DNA from: Ganoderma boninense
Lineage: Eukaryota; Basidiomycota; Agaricomycetes; Polyporales; Polyporaceae
NCBI GenBank assembly: GCA_002900995.3
Contig: CM035304.1
Location: 5,782,134-5,846,133 of the forward strand
DNA: 64,000 bases
Direction of reading: 5' to 3'
Numbering within the stretch: the stretch's first letter is position 1; the number at the start of each line of letters is the position of its first letter. Shown here piece after piece: positions 31,402 through 42,000 of this stretch. A program made the translations under genes and the position numbers. Under the pieces are notes generated by a model. The model saw only the letters and a list, made by a program, of their open reading frames with translations. It was not told the DNA's origin and did not search any database.

Positions 31402-32017
31402 ACCCGAGTCCGCCGACGCGGGTGATCCTGGGAGCAATCCTATCCCACACCTGCCCCCTTCTACTGGAGCCTGAACCTCGATGCCGGTGCTGCCGTAGCC
31501 AAGGACGCGACCTGGGGTTGTCAGGCGTTGCACATGCGGTGGAGGAGTGCGAAAGGAACTGTATGTACATAACGGCCCCCATTCTTGAACTTTTGTCCGA
31601 TAGATCAGTGGAAGTCATGGCCGCTGGCTCGGTGAGTGGCCTTGATCCGTTACGTTACATTTTGTATGCACTCGGACCGCTTGGATGATCCCGATCCCAT
31701 TTTGCGTGTACATATGTAGTACTAGTACGAGTGCGGGAGAAACAGAAACAGCCGGACAGGCAACTATGCATGCGGTCAAACCAGACCCGAACATCCCATG
31801 CTCAACGCACCTACAACGCGGAGCTCCCAGTGTCCACTCCGGTAGTCGATCTTAACGTCGGTGTAAATACACATACACTGGGTGACGTTGCAGAGTGTGT
31901 TCCCAATGCTCATTCCAGGCCTTCATGACGAACGAGAAGGGCGAGTCGCAAGACCAGTGCGCCACGGCCCACCCGACAGTTTCATGAAGCGACGGAGAAC
32001 GGGACGGGCAGAACAAG
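31402..32017. other. Intergenic between HET copy 3 and the HET pseudogene
   Basis: Convergent 3' ends; no supported feature. Confidence 0.35.
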
Positions 32018-32641
32018 TTATTCTGGAATGTTGACGAGCACGGCCTCCCGGTGCCCAGCCCAGGACACCCGTCTCGCGACACTGACCATGTCGAAAGAGC
32101 GCAGAGGAGTCAGAACCTCAGTCTCGATTCCAGCGACCTCCCCTAGATTTAGCACGAGGACGAGGCCCTTCTTCGAGCCTATCGCTCGCCAATCTTGGGG
32201 CAGGAACTCGACGGCACGGGGCGCGATGAGCCCCTGCAGCGTCCATCCGCGCCGAAATCGTCGGTTCGTGCCGAACGCCGAGCCCTTCTGGCGGGATCGT
32301 CATTCAGGTCATCTGCGAGAGGGCGCCGCTCATCTTGTCGCTACAGTATGAATTAACCCAGATCAGGTTGCGTGCGGCCTCGCATGCACCGCGGAGCTTG
32401 TTGGAGAGTCGCGGGTCGGCCCAGTAGCTGATCGGTCTTGCTCGGCCTGAGAGGTCGCGCCGGAAGGTTGAACGCCTGGTGTGGAGGAGGGCGCGCCGCT
32501 GGGAGCGGTGAGTGGGACGATTGAACGGGTCTCTGAGTCTGGCCGTCGTTCCCATACGAAGCTTGGATATCTGCGGGGTCTTGATACGTATGCTCGCCAT
32601 TTGAGTCACAGATATGGGAGAGGATCCGGTAATGGTTGTGC
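32018..32641 (-). pseudogene. Decayed HET-domain gene fragment
   Basis: On the minus strand three pieces of a HET protein follow each other in different states. RILSHICDSNGEHTYQD (about 32580-32640) corresponds to the AILSHTW block. DPRLSNKLRGACEAARNLIW (about 32340-32420) runs to SYCSDKMSGALSQM and a stop. In a new frame come GSAFGTNRRFRRGWTLQGLI, APRAVEFLPQDWRAIGSK and SFDMVSVARRVSWAGHREA, ending at a TAA (32018). Conserved Trp and Cys residues are replaced, the NSMYxWY segment is deleted, and the region downstream of the HET domain is absent. It is a relic of a fifth member of the local HET cluster. Confidence 0.8.
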
Positions 32642-33948
32642 ACCGCGGAAGCCTGGAAAACGGACAAGTTGACGAAGTAGACGCATCGTTTCCTGCAAAT
32701 GAGCGACACATTATTAACGGAACATCCGAGAATTGCATGCAACGGAGCTCACTTTCTGATGTTGTAGAGGACGGCGTGCCGAGTAGGGGTTCGGGAGGTG
32801 AGTCAATGGACACGTACTTGTAAGTGTTCAACGTTCCTGGCTGATCGTTCCCATCTCGTAGCGACGTTCTGTAGCGGGCGCTGCAGTGCGCGGTGTAGGC
32901 ACGGCGTATCCGGATCCCGAGCATACCATAAGACTTGATCAACACGGCCGTACTTGCATTCTGTGAGAATTCCGAGGGAAACATGCTCGGTCTGCTCCTC
33001 GCGCATCTGCTGGTCGTCCAGCTTCGGAAGGAAGTTGTTGGACGACCACTTTCTCGAGGAACAGACGGTGTACCTGTGTCCTGAGCGCTGCTGTAAGCCC
33101 CATTCAATACGACGCAAGAGAAAAGTGTTACTGAACGCCTCCATAATACGTGACTTGGGAGGTGGAGGAAGACAGTGGGCATCAAGACGGATCCCATGCA
33201 GCACAGCGAGAACGACACGTCCGCTTAACAAGCACAAGCGCGTCCTGCCATCTCAGACATCGAGGAAACATTCGAGCGCCGTGGCGTTCCCACCGAACAG
33301 AGGTTCCTTGACTCCGTAAGAAAAACAACCGTCTCCGGATTCCACGTGGTGAAAGCGTCCACAGCAGGTGGAAGTCACGTACGCATAACTCGTCGACCAA
33401 CATGAGCCAATTGAGGATGATCGCGGCGAAAGCATTCCGATGTTTCCCCATTCCTGTAACGTGTGCTTGTCGATGGATGGATGGTCTGGCTACAACGCTG
33501 GACGCCGGACACGCTGTGTACAAGGGAGGTGACACCTGGTCAGAGACATACGGACAGCGGAGGTGACTAACTCGCGAGGATGATTTTACAGCTCCCGTTT
33601 GTGGCCAGGTGGGTAGAGACCTCCAAGGAAAAGTAGCGAGGTCGGGTGTATGCTTTCCAACAGCGAAAAATAGGCGCATATAGTGAGCTACGGGAGGCAT
33701 ACCTCAACAGGCGAAGCAATGGTCCTTCATATACGTCCAAGTTCGTGGGAGGTGCATCCGGATTAAGCAGACACCGAAGTGCTCGGCGACTGCGCCCTAC
33801 AATATACATGGGGTCTAGGGACCAGCCTTACGCTGTCGAGTCTAGATTCAGCAGCGTGGGGCTGCCTTGAATTCACGCATATATGCGGTCAATTCCTGCA
33901 TCCTGACCATGAAAGTGGGGCTTTGCGCACCTTCAAAACTGTCCAGTC
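32642..33948. other. Intergenic with possible coding relics on the minus strand
   Basis: Minus-strand frames such as the one over 32803-33237 (ILTECKYGRVDQVLWYARD) look protein-like, but I do not recognise a family and no complete gene model closes. They may belong to a degraded gene next to the HET relic. Confidence 0.3.
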
Positions 33949-34436
33949 TCAGGCAGCGCGAGAAGTTGACGGCCTCCGCTTTTTCGACTTCTGCTGCTTT
34001 TCGAGGAGCGCCTTCTGTCGCTGCTCTTCCCGAAGTACCTTCTCCCGCTTGTCCCGCACCATCGTCCGCAAGCGCATGCCCTCCCATCCCAGCAGATCCG
34101 GCTTCGTCTTAAGCAGATAGCTGTCAAGCCCTCCGTACTGCGACGCGCCGACACGTGTTAGCATGTCTCGGCAAAGACCAATGTCCAGTCGCCGAGGGCA
34201 CTTGCCTTGTTGATGGTTTTCAGTGCGCGAGTTGAGACCTTGATGCGAAGGCGCTGCCCGAGAGTATCGGAGAGGAGGCGGTGGTTATGGACGTTGGGGA
34301 GCCACGAACGGCGTGTCTTCTGCTTGGAGTTGGGTACGCTGTTCCCGAATTGCTTCGTCTTGCCATGGAACAGGCCGAGTTGTGCGCGCTTGAATGGCAC
34401 GCTGACCATGTCGAAGAGAGCTATTGAAGGAAACAT
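33949..34436 (-). CDS. MRPL24: Mitochondrial large-subunit ribosomal protein bL28m
   Basis: Two exons (34436-34206 and 34137-33949) give 139 residues. Exon 1 encodes MFPSIALFDMVSVPFKRAQ and GLFHGKTKQFGNSVPNSK, TRRSWLPNVHNHRLLSDTLG and LRIKVSTRALKTINK. Exon 2 starts YGGLDSYLLKTKPDLLG and ends in a Lys/Arg-rich tail. These are the hallmarks of bL28: GLxxGKxxxxGNxVxxSxxKTRRxWxPN and the GGLDxYLLxT block. The intron between them starts GCAAGT and ends CGCAG, so it is a GC-AG intron. Without splicing the frame stops 15 residues later, so the intron must be removed. The product belongs to the mitoribosome; the N-terminus should act as, or follow, a mitochondrial targeting signal. Confidence 0.9.
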
Positions 34437-34663
34437 GACGACCCAGGGGAGGAGAAGACACCAGAAGGAGACCGAGTGGGCGATGATGTCTGGTGAGCGC
34501 GGAGTGCCAACTGGGGATTACGGCGCAGGCGCTTTGGACAACAGGTTTTTCCATTATTACTTATGCCCTGTTAACTTTAGGTTATTGGTCAGAAATCAGT
34601 TATCTGATTAGATTAGCTGGAGTGCCTGGCAACACGAAAAAGCGATTCGCGATGTGGCCAGCT
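34437..34663. promoter_or_regulatory. Divergent upstream region of bL28m and isocitrate dehydrogenase copy A
   Basis: Two mitochondrial-function genes diverge from the 541 bp between 34436 and 34978. Only the right part (from 34664) is shared with copy B, so the bL28m-proximal part was not duplicated. I see no clear TATA box. Confidence 0.4.
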
Positions 34664-37600
34664 GACTCGACGAACTCGCGCCCTCGCGAGCCCGTCGCGC
34701 TGCGAAAGTGGCTGGCTGTGATTCGGCCGAAGTTTTCGCCTGGTTCTCGCCGCCAACGACGTGTACTTAAACCACGACGACGACGAGCCCCCTCTTCTCG
34801 GCCAGCGCACCACCGCTATCTGCCTTTCGGGCCTCGCACTGTCTAGCCCTCCGAGCCGAACCGGCGCATCACCTACTGTGGCGTTGCCATAGGTTGCGAT
34901 ACTCACCTGTCTCCCCAGCCTATCCGCGCGTTGCCCTTATACCGCTATATTTTCACCGGAATCGGACGTCCGTGATGATGCTCTCGCGTTCCGTCTTACG
35001 TTCTTCGCATGCCAGGCAGTTTAAATACGCCGCGCCCACCAGTCTCTATCGTGCATTCGCAAGCACCACCCTCAGGATGCGTGAGTGCCCTCTGCCCTGT
35101 TCATCATCTTTGTTTGCTGACTGTTGCCTTGTTCTGGCCCCCGTATCGCTCTGCTCCCCCCCATGTCGCTCCGCACTCACCCTGGTCGTTCTGCTGCTCG
35201 ATGACACCCTACATTCCCAACCGGACTGACGTCGTTACATTGGATGCGTTGGTGGTATGGCCTGCGTCTTTCGCCTGCGTATTTTCAATGCCGCGCCCGG
35301 AAATGATGACGGACGGTCGATGTTGCAGAGAACAAAATTGTCGTTCAGAACCCAGTCGTCGAGCTCGATGGAGACGAGATGACGAGGATCATCTGGAAGA
35401 AGATCCGGGAGGAGGTGCGTGTCATAACATTTTCTCCTCTGTACCACACCATTTTTCCCCTCTGTGCCGTATCATTTTCTCCCCCCCCCAATCCCCTCTC
35501 CCTACCCACGACGCGAGCCCCAACGGGCTCCGTCGTTTGGCGAACGGCATGTCGTTCGTCGCGCAACCTCGAGGCGCACGCGTCGCACAACGCGAAGCTT
35601 CCATGCGATGATCGCCGTGTATGCGCGAGCCCCGGCATTGCGTTGGTGCACTCGTTTGCACCTCGTTTGGGCAGCGTTTCCGCGAGCTTCACACGGCGAC
35701 GACGCCGTCGCCTTCTCGAAGTTCCTCTCCTACGGGAAAGACATCGATTTCTGTCATCACCTAGGAACGGATTTATCAGCCTCCTCGAACGCGTGCACGG
35801 TTCACGGAAGATGGAGAGATCGGCTTTCGTCCTCTTCCGAAACCTGCTCCTCCTTCGGTGCCCTGTATGCTGACTTGCTCCGCAGCTGATTCTGCCGTAC
35901 CTCTCACTGGACATCAAGTATTACGATCTCGGTCTCGAGCACCGCGATGCTGTACGTGCCTTCTTATCGTCTGACTTCCGACCCTTTTTTTCATCATGTA
36001 TTGTGTAGACGGATGACAAGGTGACCATCGCCGCAGCCGAGGCAATCCTCAAGCACAAGGTCGGCATCAAGTGCGCGACAATCACGCCCGACGAGGCCCG
36101 TGTGGTTGAATTCAAGCTGAAGGAGATGTGGAAGAGTCCCAACGGCACAATTCGTAATATCCTCGGTGGCACAGTCTTCCGCGAACCGATCGTCCTCGAG
36201 CGGATTCCGCGGCCCGTCCCCGGGTGGAAGAACCCGATCATCATCGGGAGGCACGCGTTTGGTGACCAGGTGCGTATCCGTGTCACATGTTCGTGATTCG
36301 GGATTGGTGAGGGAGACGACGAGACAAGCCGTGAGAGCAGGTGGGTCGGTTTCGTCGGCCTCTCGCACGTGGAGTGCTTGACGCGGCCGTTGTGTCCGCT
36401 CGGTGCTGTGCGACCGACGACATATCGACATCTGTCGCCAGCTGGAATTTCCCCTCGCGGATGCAGCGTTGAGCCGTTATTCCGTGAGCGGAACGGGTTT
36501 ATCTTGGCGCGACGCAGCAGGAGGCTGCGTCGATAACACCGACAAGTCTTTCGGCCGTCTGCTTGCGCTTGATGCTCATGCCTTCGCGTCCGAGACGCGA
36601 GCCCGTCAGCTAGAACACAGCTACTGCGGCATATCAAAGGTCCGTTGGCCAAGGTTCGTTTATGGTCGGCCGCGTTGCGTGGCAGACGTAGCTGTGGACG
36701 CCCCCTCTAGGCGTCATCTACGTGGAGATACGCGACGCGGTTGAACGTAGACTAACTTCGTCTAGGATCCTTTGACACGCAGTGCATTCTACAAGCAGCC
36801 AGTGACCCCTCTTTTTACACATTCGCCAGGCCCAGTTTCCGTCCGTTTAGCGTCGCACGGTATCCTAGCGGAGCATTTACCACTATGTCACGCCGCCACC
36901 TGTACTGCGTTCTGGAGGCATCCTTTTTGCTCTCTATTGGTCTGTACCAACGGTACGAAATCTGGACTGACTAGAATCTACCCTGAATAGTACCGTGCAA
37001 CAGACTTCCTCGCGCCCGGGGCAGGGAAGTTGGAGCTCGTCTTTACGCCAGCGGACGGCGGCAAGCCCACCGCTATCAACGTGTACGACTTCAAGGGCGC
37101 TGGTGTCGCTCTTGCGATGTACAACACGGACGAGGTCAGTCGGGCAGCCTGCGGTGGGTTTCCGGACATACTGACGAGAGGGACATAGTCGATCCGTGGT
37201 TTCGCCCACGCATCGTTCAAGATGGCGCTTCAGAAGAAGTTGCCCTTGGTGAGTGTCTTGTCTCTGTTTTCATTGGGCGGGGGTTGAACCACTTGCGCAG
37301 TTCATGTCGACCAAGAACACGATCCTCAAGAAGTACGACGGTCGTTTCAAGGACATCTTCCAGGAGATCTACGACAGGTATGCGGGCTCTGCTCACTCTG
37401 GATGCGATCAAATATCGACCTTTGTCCAGTGAATACAAGGCGGCGTTCGACGCAGCCGGTATCTATTACGAGCACCGTCTGATTGACGACATGGTCGCGC
37501 AGGCGATCAAGTCGTCTGGCGGGTTCGTGTGGGCGACGAAGAACTACGACGGCGACGTCCAGTCGGACATCCTCGCGCAGGGTTTCGGATCGCTCGGCAT

Positions 37601-38125
37601 GATGACGTCCGAGCTCCTTACGCCCGAGGGCGACATCATCGAGAGCGAAGCCGCGCACGGAACGGTGACGCGACACTATCGCGAGTGGCAGAAGGGCCAT
37701 GAGACGTCGACGAACCCGGTGGCGTCGATCTTCGCGTGGACGCGCGGGCTGCTGCACCGAGCGAAGCTGGACGGAAACGACTCGCTGAAGGCGTTCTGCG
37801 AGGACTTGGAGGCAGCATGCGTGGAGGTGATCGATGTGGACGGTGTGATGACGAAGGACCTGGCGCTGGCGATCCACGGGAAGGACATGAAGAGGGAGCA
37901 CTGGGTGGTCACGGACGTGTACATGGACAAGGTCAACGTGAGTGGACTTCTTTTACGCGTGAAATCGGTTCAGATCGGGTTCGCTGATGCATGTTGGACT
38001 GCAGGAGAAGCTCAAGCAGAAGTTGGAGGCGCGTGCGAAGCTCTAGGGCGGCGTCGCGGGTGTGTAGTGTTAGCGGACTTCTCCGGGTGTGCTTGGATAC
38101 ATCGCGGCTTGTTTATCTATGTGTG
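34664..38125 (+). repeat. Segmental duplication, copy A (pairs with 47053-50505)
   Basis: A 3.46 kb direct duplicate containing a whole NADP-isocitrate dehydrogenase gene. The first ~1 kb (34664 to about 35600) matches copy B at roughly 90%. From about 35764 to 37457 the copies are almost identical, including introns, and they then differ by scattered substitutions up to the stop codon. Similarity fades shortly after the stop. Confidence 0.9.
34978..38046 (+). CDS. IDP1: NADP-dependent isocitrate dehydrogenase, mitochondrial, copy A
   Basis: Converts isocitrate to 2-oxoglutarate with NADP. Nine exons (34978-35080, 35329-35414, 35886-35951, 36009-36269, 36991-37134, 37189-37248, 37301-37377, 37430-37937, 38005-38046) give 448 residues with consistent phases, the usual length. 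The N-terminus ([20 protein letters not shown]...[10 protein letters not shown]) is Arg/Ser-rich and lacks acidic residues, a typical mitochondrial presequence. Conserved parts are [46 protein letters not shown], the metal ligand segment [29 protein letters not shown] and [12 protein letters not shown]. Intron 4 is unusually long (721 bp) and intron 2 is 471 bp. The start is placed at the second of two adjacent ATGs because only that one exists in copy B. Confidence 0.95.
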
Positions 38126-39689
38126 TTCTGCATCTGCGTCTGCGTCTGCGGTGTGCGGGTGTGCGGCCCGCGGGGCTGTGCCTGGACAGGGATGCCAGCC
38201 CGGGAGAGAAAGCGAGACTTGGGAGGGGTGGTGGTAGACTAGGTGAGTGGTGGACTAAGTGGGTGGGAGCGTAAGTCGGTGGGATGCTAGGTGAGTGGGA
38301 GCGCAAGTCGGTGGGATGCTAGGTGAGTGGGTGGGAGACTAATGAGTGGGAGCGTAAGTCGGTGGGATGCTAGGTGAGTGGGCAGCGGAGAGCGGTGGTG
38401 GGATGGTAAACGGGTGGCGATCAGGCAGGGCGGAGAGCGGTGGGGGATCGCGGCCTTCGACGTCGCACACTCGGGCATTTCGTAGCAGCGGACAAGTCAT
38501 ATATTCGTGTACATTCACTACACAACGTCGTAATCGAAGACGTCCCGGATCCCCAGCCCGTCTGAGACTCGCGCGTGCGGCACCTCCACTCGTCTGCGCT
38601 CCCGGCCACAACCCGCCCCGCTCACCGTGCTCCCTCGGCCGCTTACCTTGTGCGCGCCGTCCGAATTCAAGTGCTTACATGGCCCCGTCCGTTGCGACCG
38701 GTCGAACTGAGGCCGCGAACGTTTAATCAGGGCCGGCCGGCCAACAATTGATAGGGAAAGCACTCACCGGCGAACTTGCGACAGTCGAAACGTCCGAGAG
38801 CGTCCCTCAGCGGAGCGGCCGGATGGTCCTAAAGGAGGGGCGCATCGTCCGTCAGTGCAGTGGAGACGCCGGCCGCCGGATCGACCGTCGTCCGACCCGG
38901 GAATACGTACCAACCCTCGTGGTTACTGCTAGACAAGTCGCTGGAGTTCCCGGGCAGGCAAGAGGCCGGTCGGGCGAGTCAAAATGCGACAGCAAGATCG
39001 GGGGCAGCGACGGGGCTCTTGAGCTCTTGCCGATGCTTCGCAAGGACGCACTCTGGTGAGCGGGTATCCACCCATGTCGAAGGCGCACACCCAGCGGCCG
39101 GGCGACTGAACATACCACAAGCCGACGGCCAGTCGACAAGGCCGAGACAGAAGAGGCCACGAAACAAAGGGGCACGTACATATTGGTCCAGAGGATGGGG
39201 AGAGCCGGTCCGCGCCCACGTCGCCGCTCTCGGTTGCGTCGCAAGGTCGGCCGCGCAGGGCCCCAACGAAGACGGTCGTCGTGGTTATGATCCCTCGTGG
39301 CCGTCTCGTGAGCGAGAACACCAGACCGCAGACCTCGCGCCAGCCACAAACTCGTCTTTCGAAAACACCTGAGATGCGCAGACACAAGACACAACGTTTC
39401 AGCGCCATGCAATCCGGGAGTGGGTTGAAATTTGAACTCACACTTGGAAAAACAGCTTCGACGCTGGCCAGCGAAGAGAGACGGCCCTCGAAGCATAGCC
39501 AGCCACAATCACTCGCAGCACAAAATCGAGACGAGACAGAGCGTGAAGACCTTGCAGATGGTCGTATAGAAGATGCAAGAGAGCGAAGGCCATGGAGAGA
39601 CCGTTGCAAACCCGCGACAGTCATGAAAGTGAAAGGGGCACGGGGAAAGAGGCGGACGAGCAGCCGACGCGTGGAGGCCGAGGAGGAGA
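38126..39689. other. Intergenic after isocitrate dehydrogenase copy A
   Basis: It contains the minisatellite at 38236-38382. Otherwise I see no recognisable gene; long frames are GC-driven and overlap on several strands. Confidence 0.4.
38236..38382. repeat. Minisatellite, unit about 32 bp
   Basis: The unit GTGGGAGCGTAAGTCGGTGG plus GATGCTAGGTGA occurs three times nearly perfectly (about 38263, 38295 and 38346). Partial units (AGGTGAGTGG) lie before and between them. Confidence 0.85.
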
Positions 39690-42000
39690 GCAGGATTGGA
39701 GTCGACAGCGGTTTCGCCGCCGAGAGACGCGAGAGGGAGGCTGCCCTGCTATGGTGTATCGACACTCGAGGGCTCGTGCGTGCGGGGTCGACAATGGGAG
39801 GTGGGGTCGGGAGTTGCATGTAGGTCGTTCTCAAGCGTCGTGAGTATCCCTATATGATTCATTGCGCAGTCAGCATACGAGAGACATTCGAGAGAAAATG
39901 GAACGAAAAATGCGTACTAGTGTGCTCCCGTGGTCGAAGTTTCGAGGCGAGAGGAAGAACGTCGAGGATGCTCAGCGTAGAAGTGGACAGATAGATGCGT
40001 CGATAAGTAGATGTGTCGATTTGACTCGGACGGACAGAAGGGCGTGCACGAGGGGGGACCACGGTGACTTGGCTGGACACGACCGAGCTCACGACGGCCA
40101 TCGAACGACGGCGACAGCAGTTTGAGGAAGACGGCATATCGTGCCGAAGATGCTGAGCGGAAGGTCGTCCTGGGGTACACGAGCAGCTTTTGGAGGCAAA
40201 GCTCGGCCTCGTGGTCGTCCACGACCTCGAGTCAACGAGGGCAGCAGGATTGGAGTCGACAGCGGTTTCGCTGCCGAGGGAGAATGCCTGTTATGGCGTG
40301 TCGAAACTCAAGGGCTCGGGCGTGTGGAATTGACGACGGGAGGTGGGGTCGCGTCGGTCGTTTGAACCCGTCGTGATGATCTGAATATCATTGCGGAGTC
40401 AGCGTATAGAAGCCGTATTTGAGGGGCCATATAGCAAGGGATACATACTAGTGCACGTCAGGGATTGAAACCTGGGGCGGGAGGACGGGCGAGCAGAGCG
40501 GTTGAGGGACGGGCGGGGACAGAACCAAATGCCCAAGAATATCGAGTCTCAGCCGACGAGTAGACGTGTCAACGAGTAGATGAGTAGCCTCGACTCGGGT
40601 GGACAGAACGACGTGTACGAGGAGGCACCACGGTGAATTGGCTGGACGTGACCGAGCTCACGACGGCGACAATGGCAGCAGCAGTGGGTAAAAAGGGATG
40701 TATCATGCCGGAGATGCTGAGCAGAAGGTGAGGTACACGAGCAGCTTTTGGAGGTAAAGCTCGGCCTCGAAATCGAAATCTTCCATGACCTCAAGTCAAG
40801 GGGCACAGCAGGATTGGAGTCGACAGCGGTTTCGCTGCCGAGAGACGCGAGAGGGAGACGGTCCTACGATGGCTGTGTCGAAACTCGAGGGTTTGGGCAT
40901 GCGTTCTTAACCACGAGTGGACGTCGGTCACTCGAATGCGTCGTGAGGACCTACAAATAATTGCAGTCAGCATATGAACCATCTTCGAGAGACGGTGGAA
41001 CGAGGAATGCATACCAGTGTGCGTCCGTGGCTGAAACTTCGAGGCAAGAGGGCGGGGGAGCAGAACGGTCGAGCGACGGGCGGGGTCAGAACCAAATGAC
41101 CGAGAGCGTCGAGGACGTTCAGCATAGAAGTGGGTGGGTGAAGTCGATGACTAGATGTGTTGACGAGTAGACGCGTTGAGTCGACGGCTCGGACGGATAG
41201 AACGCCGTGCATGAGAGGGACCACGGTGAATGGGGTGGACGCGTCACGCGACAGGCCTCATGACGGACGTCGAACGACGGCGAGAGCAGCAACAGCAGTG
41301 GGAGGACAGGGTATATCGTGCCGGAGATGCTGAGCAGAAGGTAAGGACGCCATGAGGTACACGAGCAGCTTTTGGAGGCAAAGCTCGGCTTAGCGGTCGT
41401 CCATGACCGAAGGAGGACAGCAGGATTGGAGTCGACAGCGGTTTCGCTGCAGAGAGGGAGACTTGGTCGGGGGTTGGACGTTCGTCGCTCGAAAGCGTCG
41501 TGAGGACCTACACATCATTGCACAGTCAGCATACGAAAAATCTCGAGAGACAACGGAAGGAAGAATGCATACCAGAGTGCGTTCATGGTTGAAACTGAGG
41601 GGCGAGAGCACGAGGGAGCCGAGTGGCTGAGCGATGGCACGGGGCCGAACCACATGTCCGAGAATGTCGAGGACGTCCAGCGTGCGGGCAAGTGGATGAG
41701 TCGGCGACTCGACCCAAGGGAGACAGGGGGCCGTGCCCAAGGGAGACCGCGACGGAGGGGTTGGACGCGAACGCAGTGACGAGTGACGTCGGATGACGGC
41801 GACGACGGAAACAGTGGTGGGAGGAACGGGTGTACCTCGCAGGAGATGCTGAACGGAAGGTCGGAAGGTCGCCCTGACGAACACGAGCGGCTTTTGGAGG
41901 CAAAGCTCGGCCTCGCGGTCGTCCACGACCTCGATCCTGGGCACCATCTCGAGTCCCGGTGGGTACCGCATCAGCGCCACTTCGTTCCCGTGCCCTTCGT
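39690..42000. repeat. Degenerate tandem array, unit about 530-570 bp, four to five copies
   Basis: The marker GGATTGGAGTCGACAGCGGT recurs near 39693, 40247, 40811 and 41422. A second marker, GTCAGCATA/GTCAGCGTA, recurs near 39869, 40395, 40968 and 41525. A third, GGCAAAGCTCGGC or close variants, recurs near 40196, 40752, 41380 and 41900. Order and spacing are kept, so this is one tandem array that has diverged. On the minus strand each unit starts with a short open segment reading VVDDxEAELCLQK (missing or changed in some units). The upstream-most version (to 42034) has a longer protein-like lead, ending ALMRYPPGLEMVPRIEVVDD. The parent sequence is unknown. Confidence 0.8.

Noticed and set aside
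36270..36990. Gene inside intron 4 of isocitrate dehydrogenase (frames of 113 and 145 codons)
   Set aside because: The frames are conserved between copies only because the whole tract is near-identical; no protein family is visible.
40440..40500. tRNA-like T-loop (GGGATTGAAACC)
   Set aside because: No matching acceptor stem, D arm or anticodon arm nearby.
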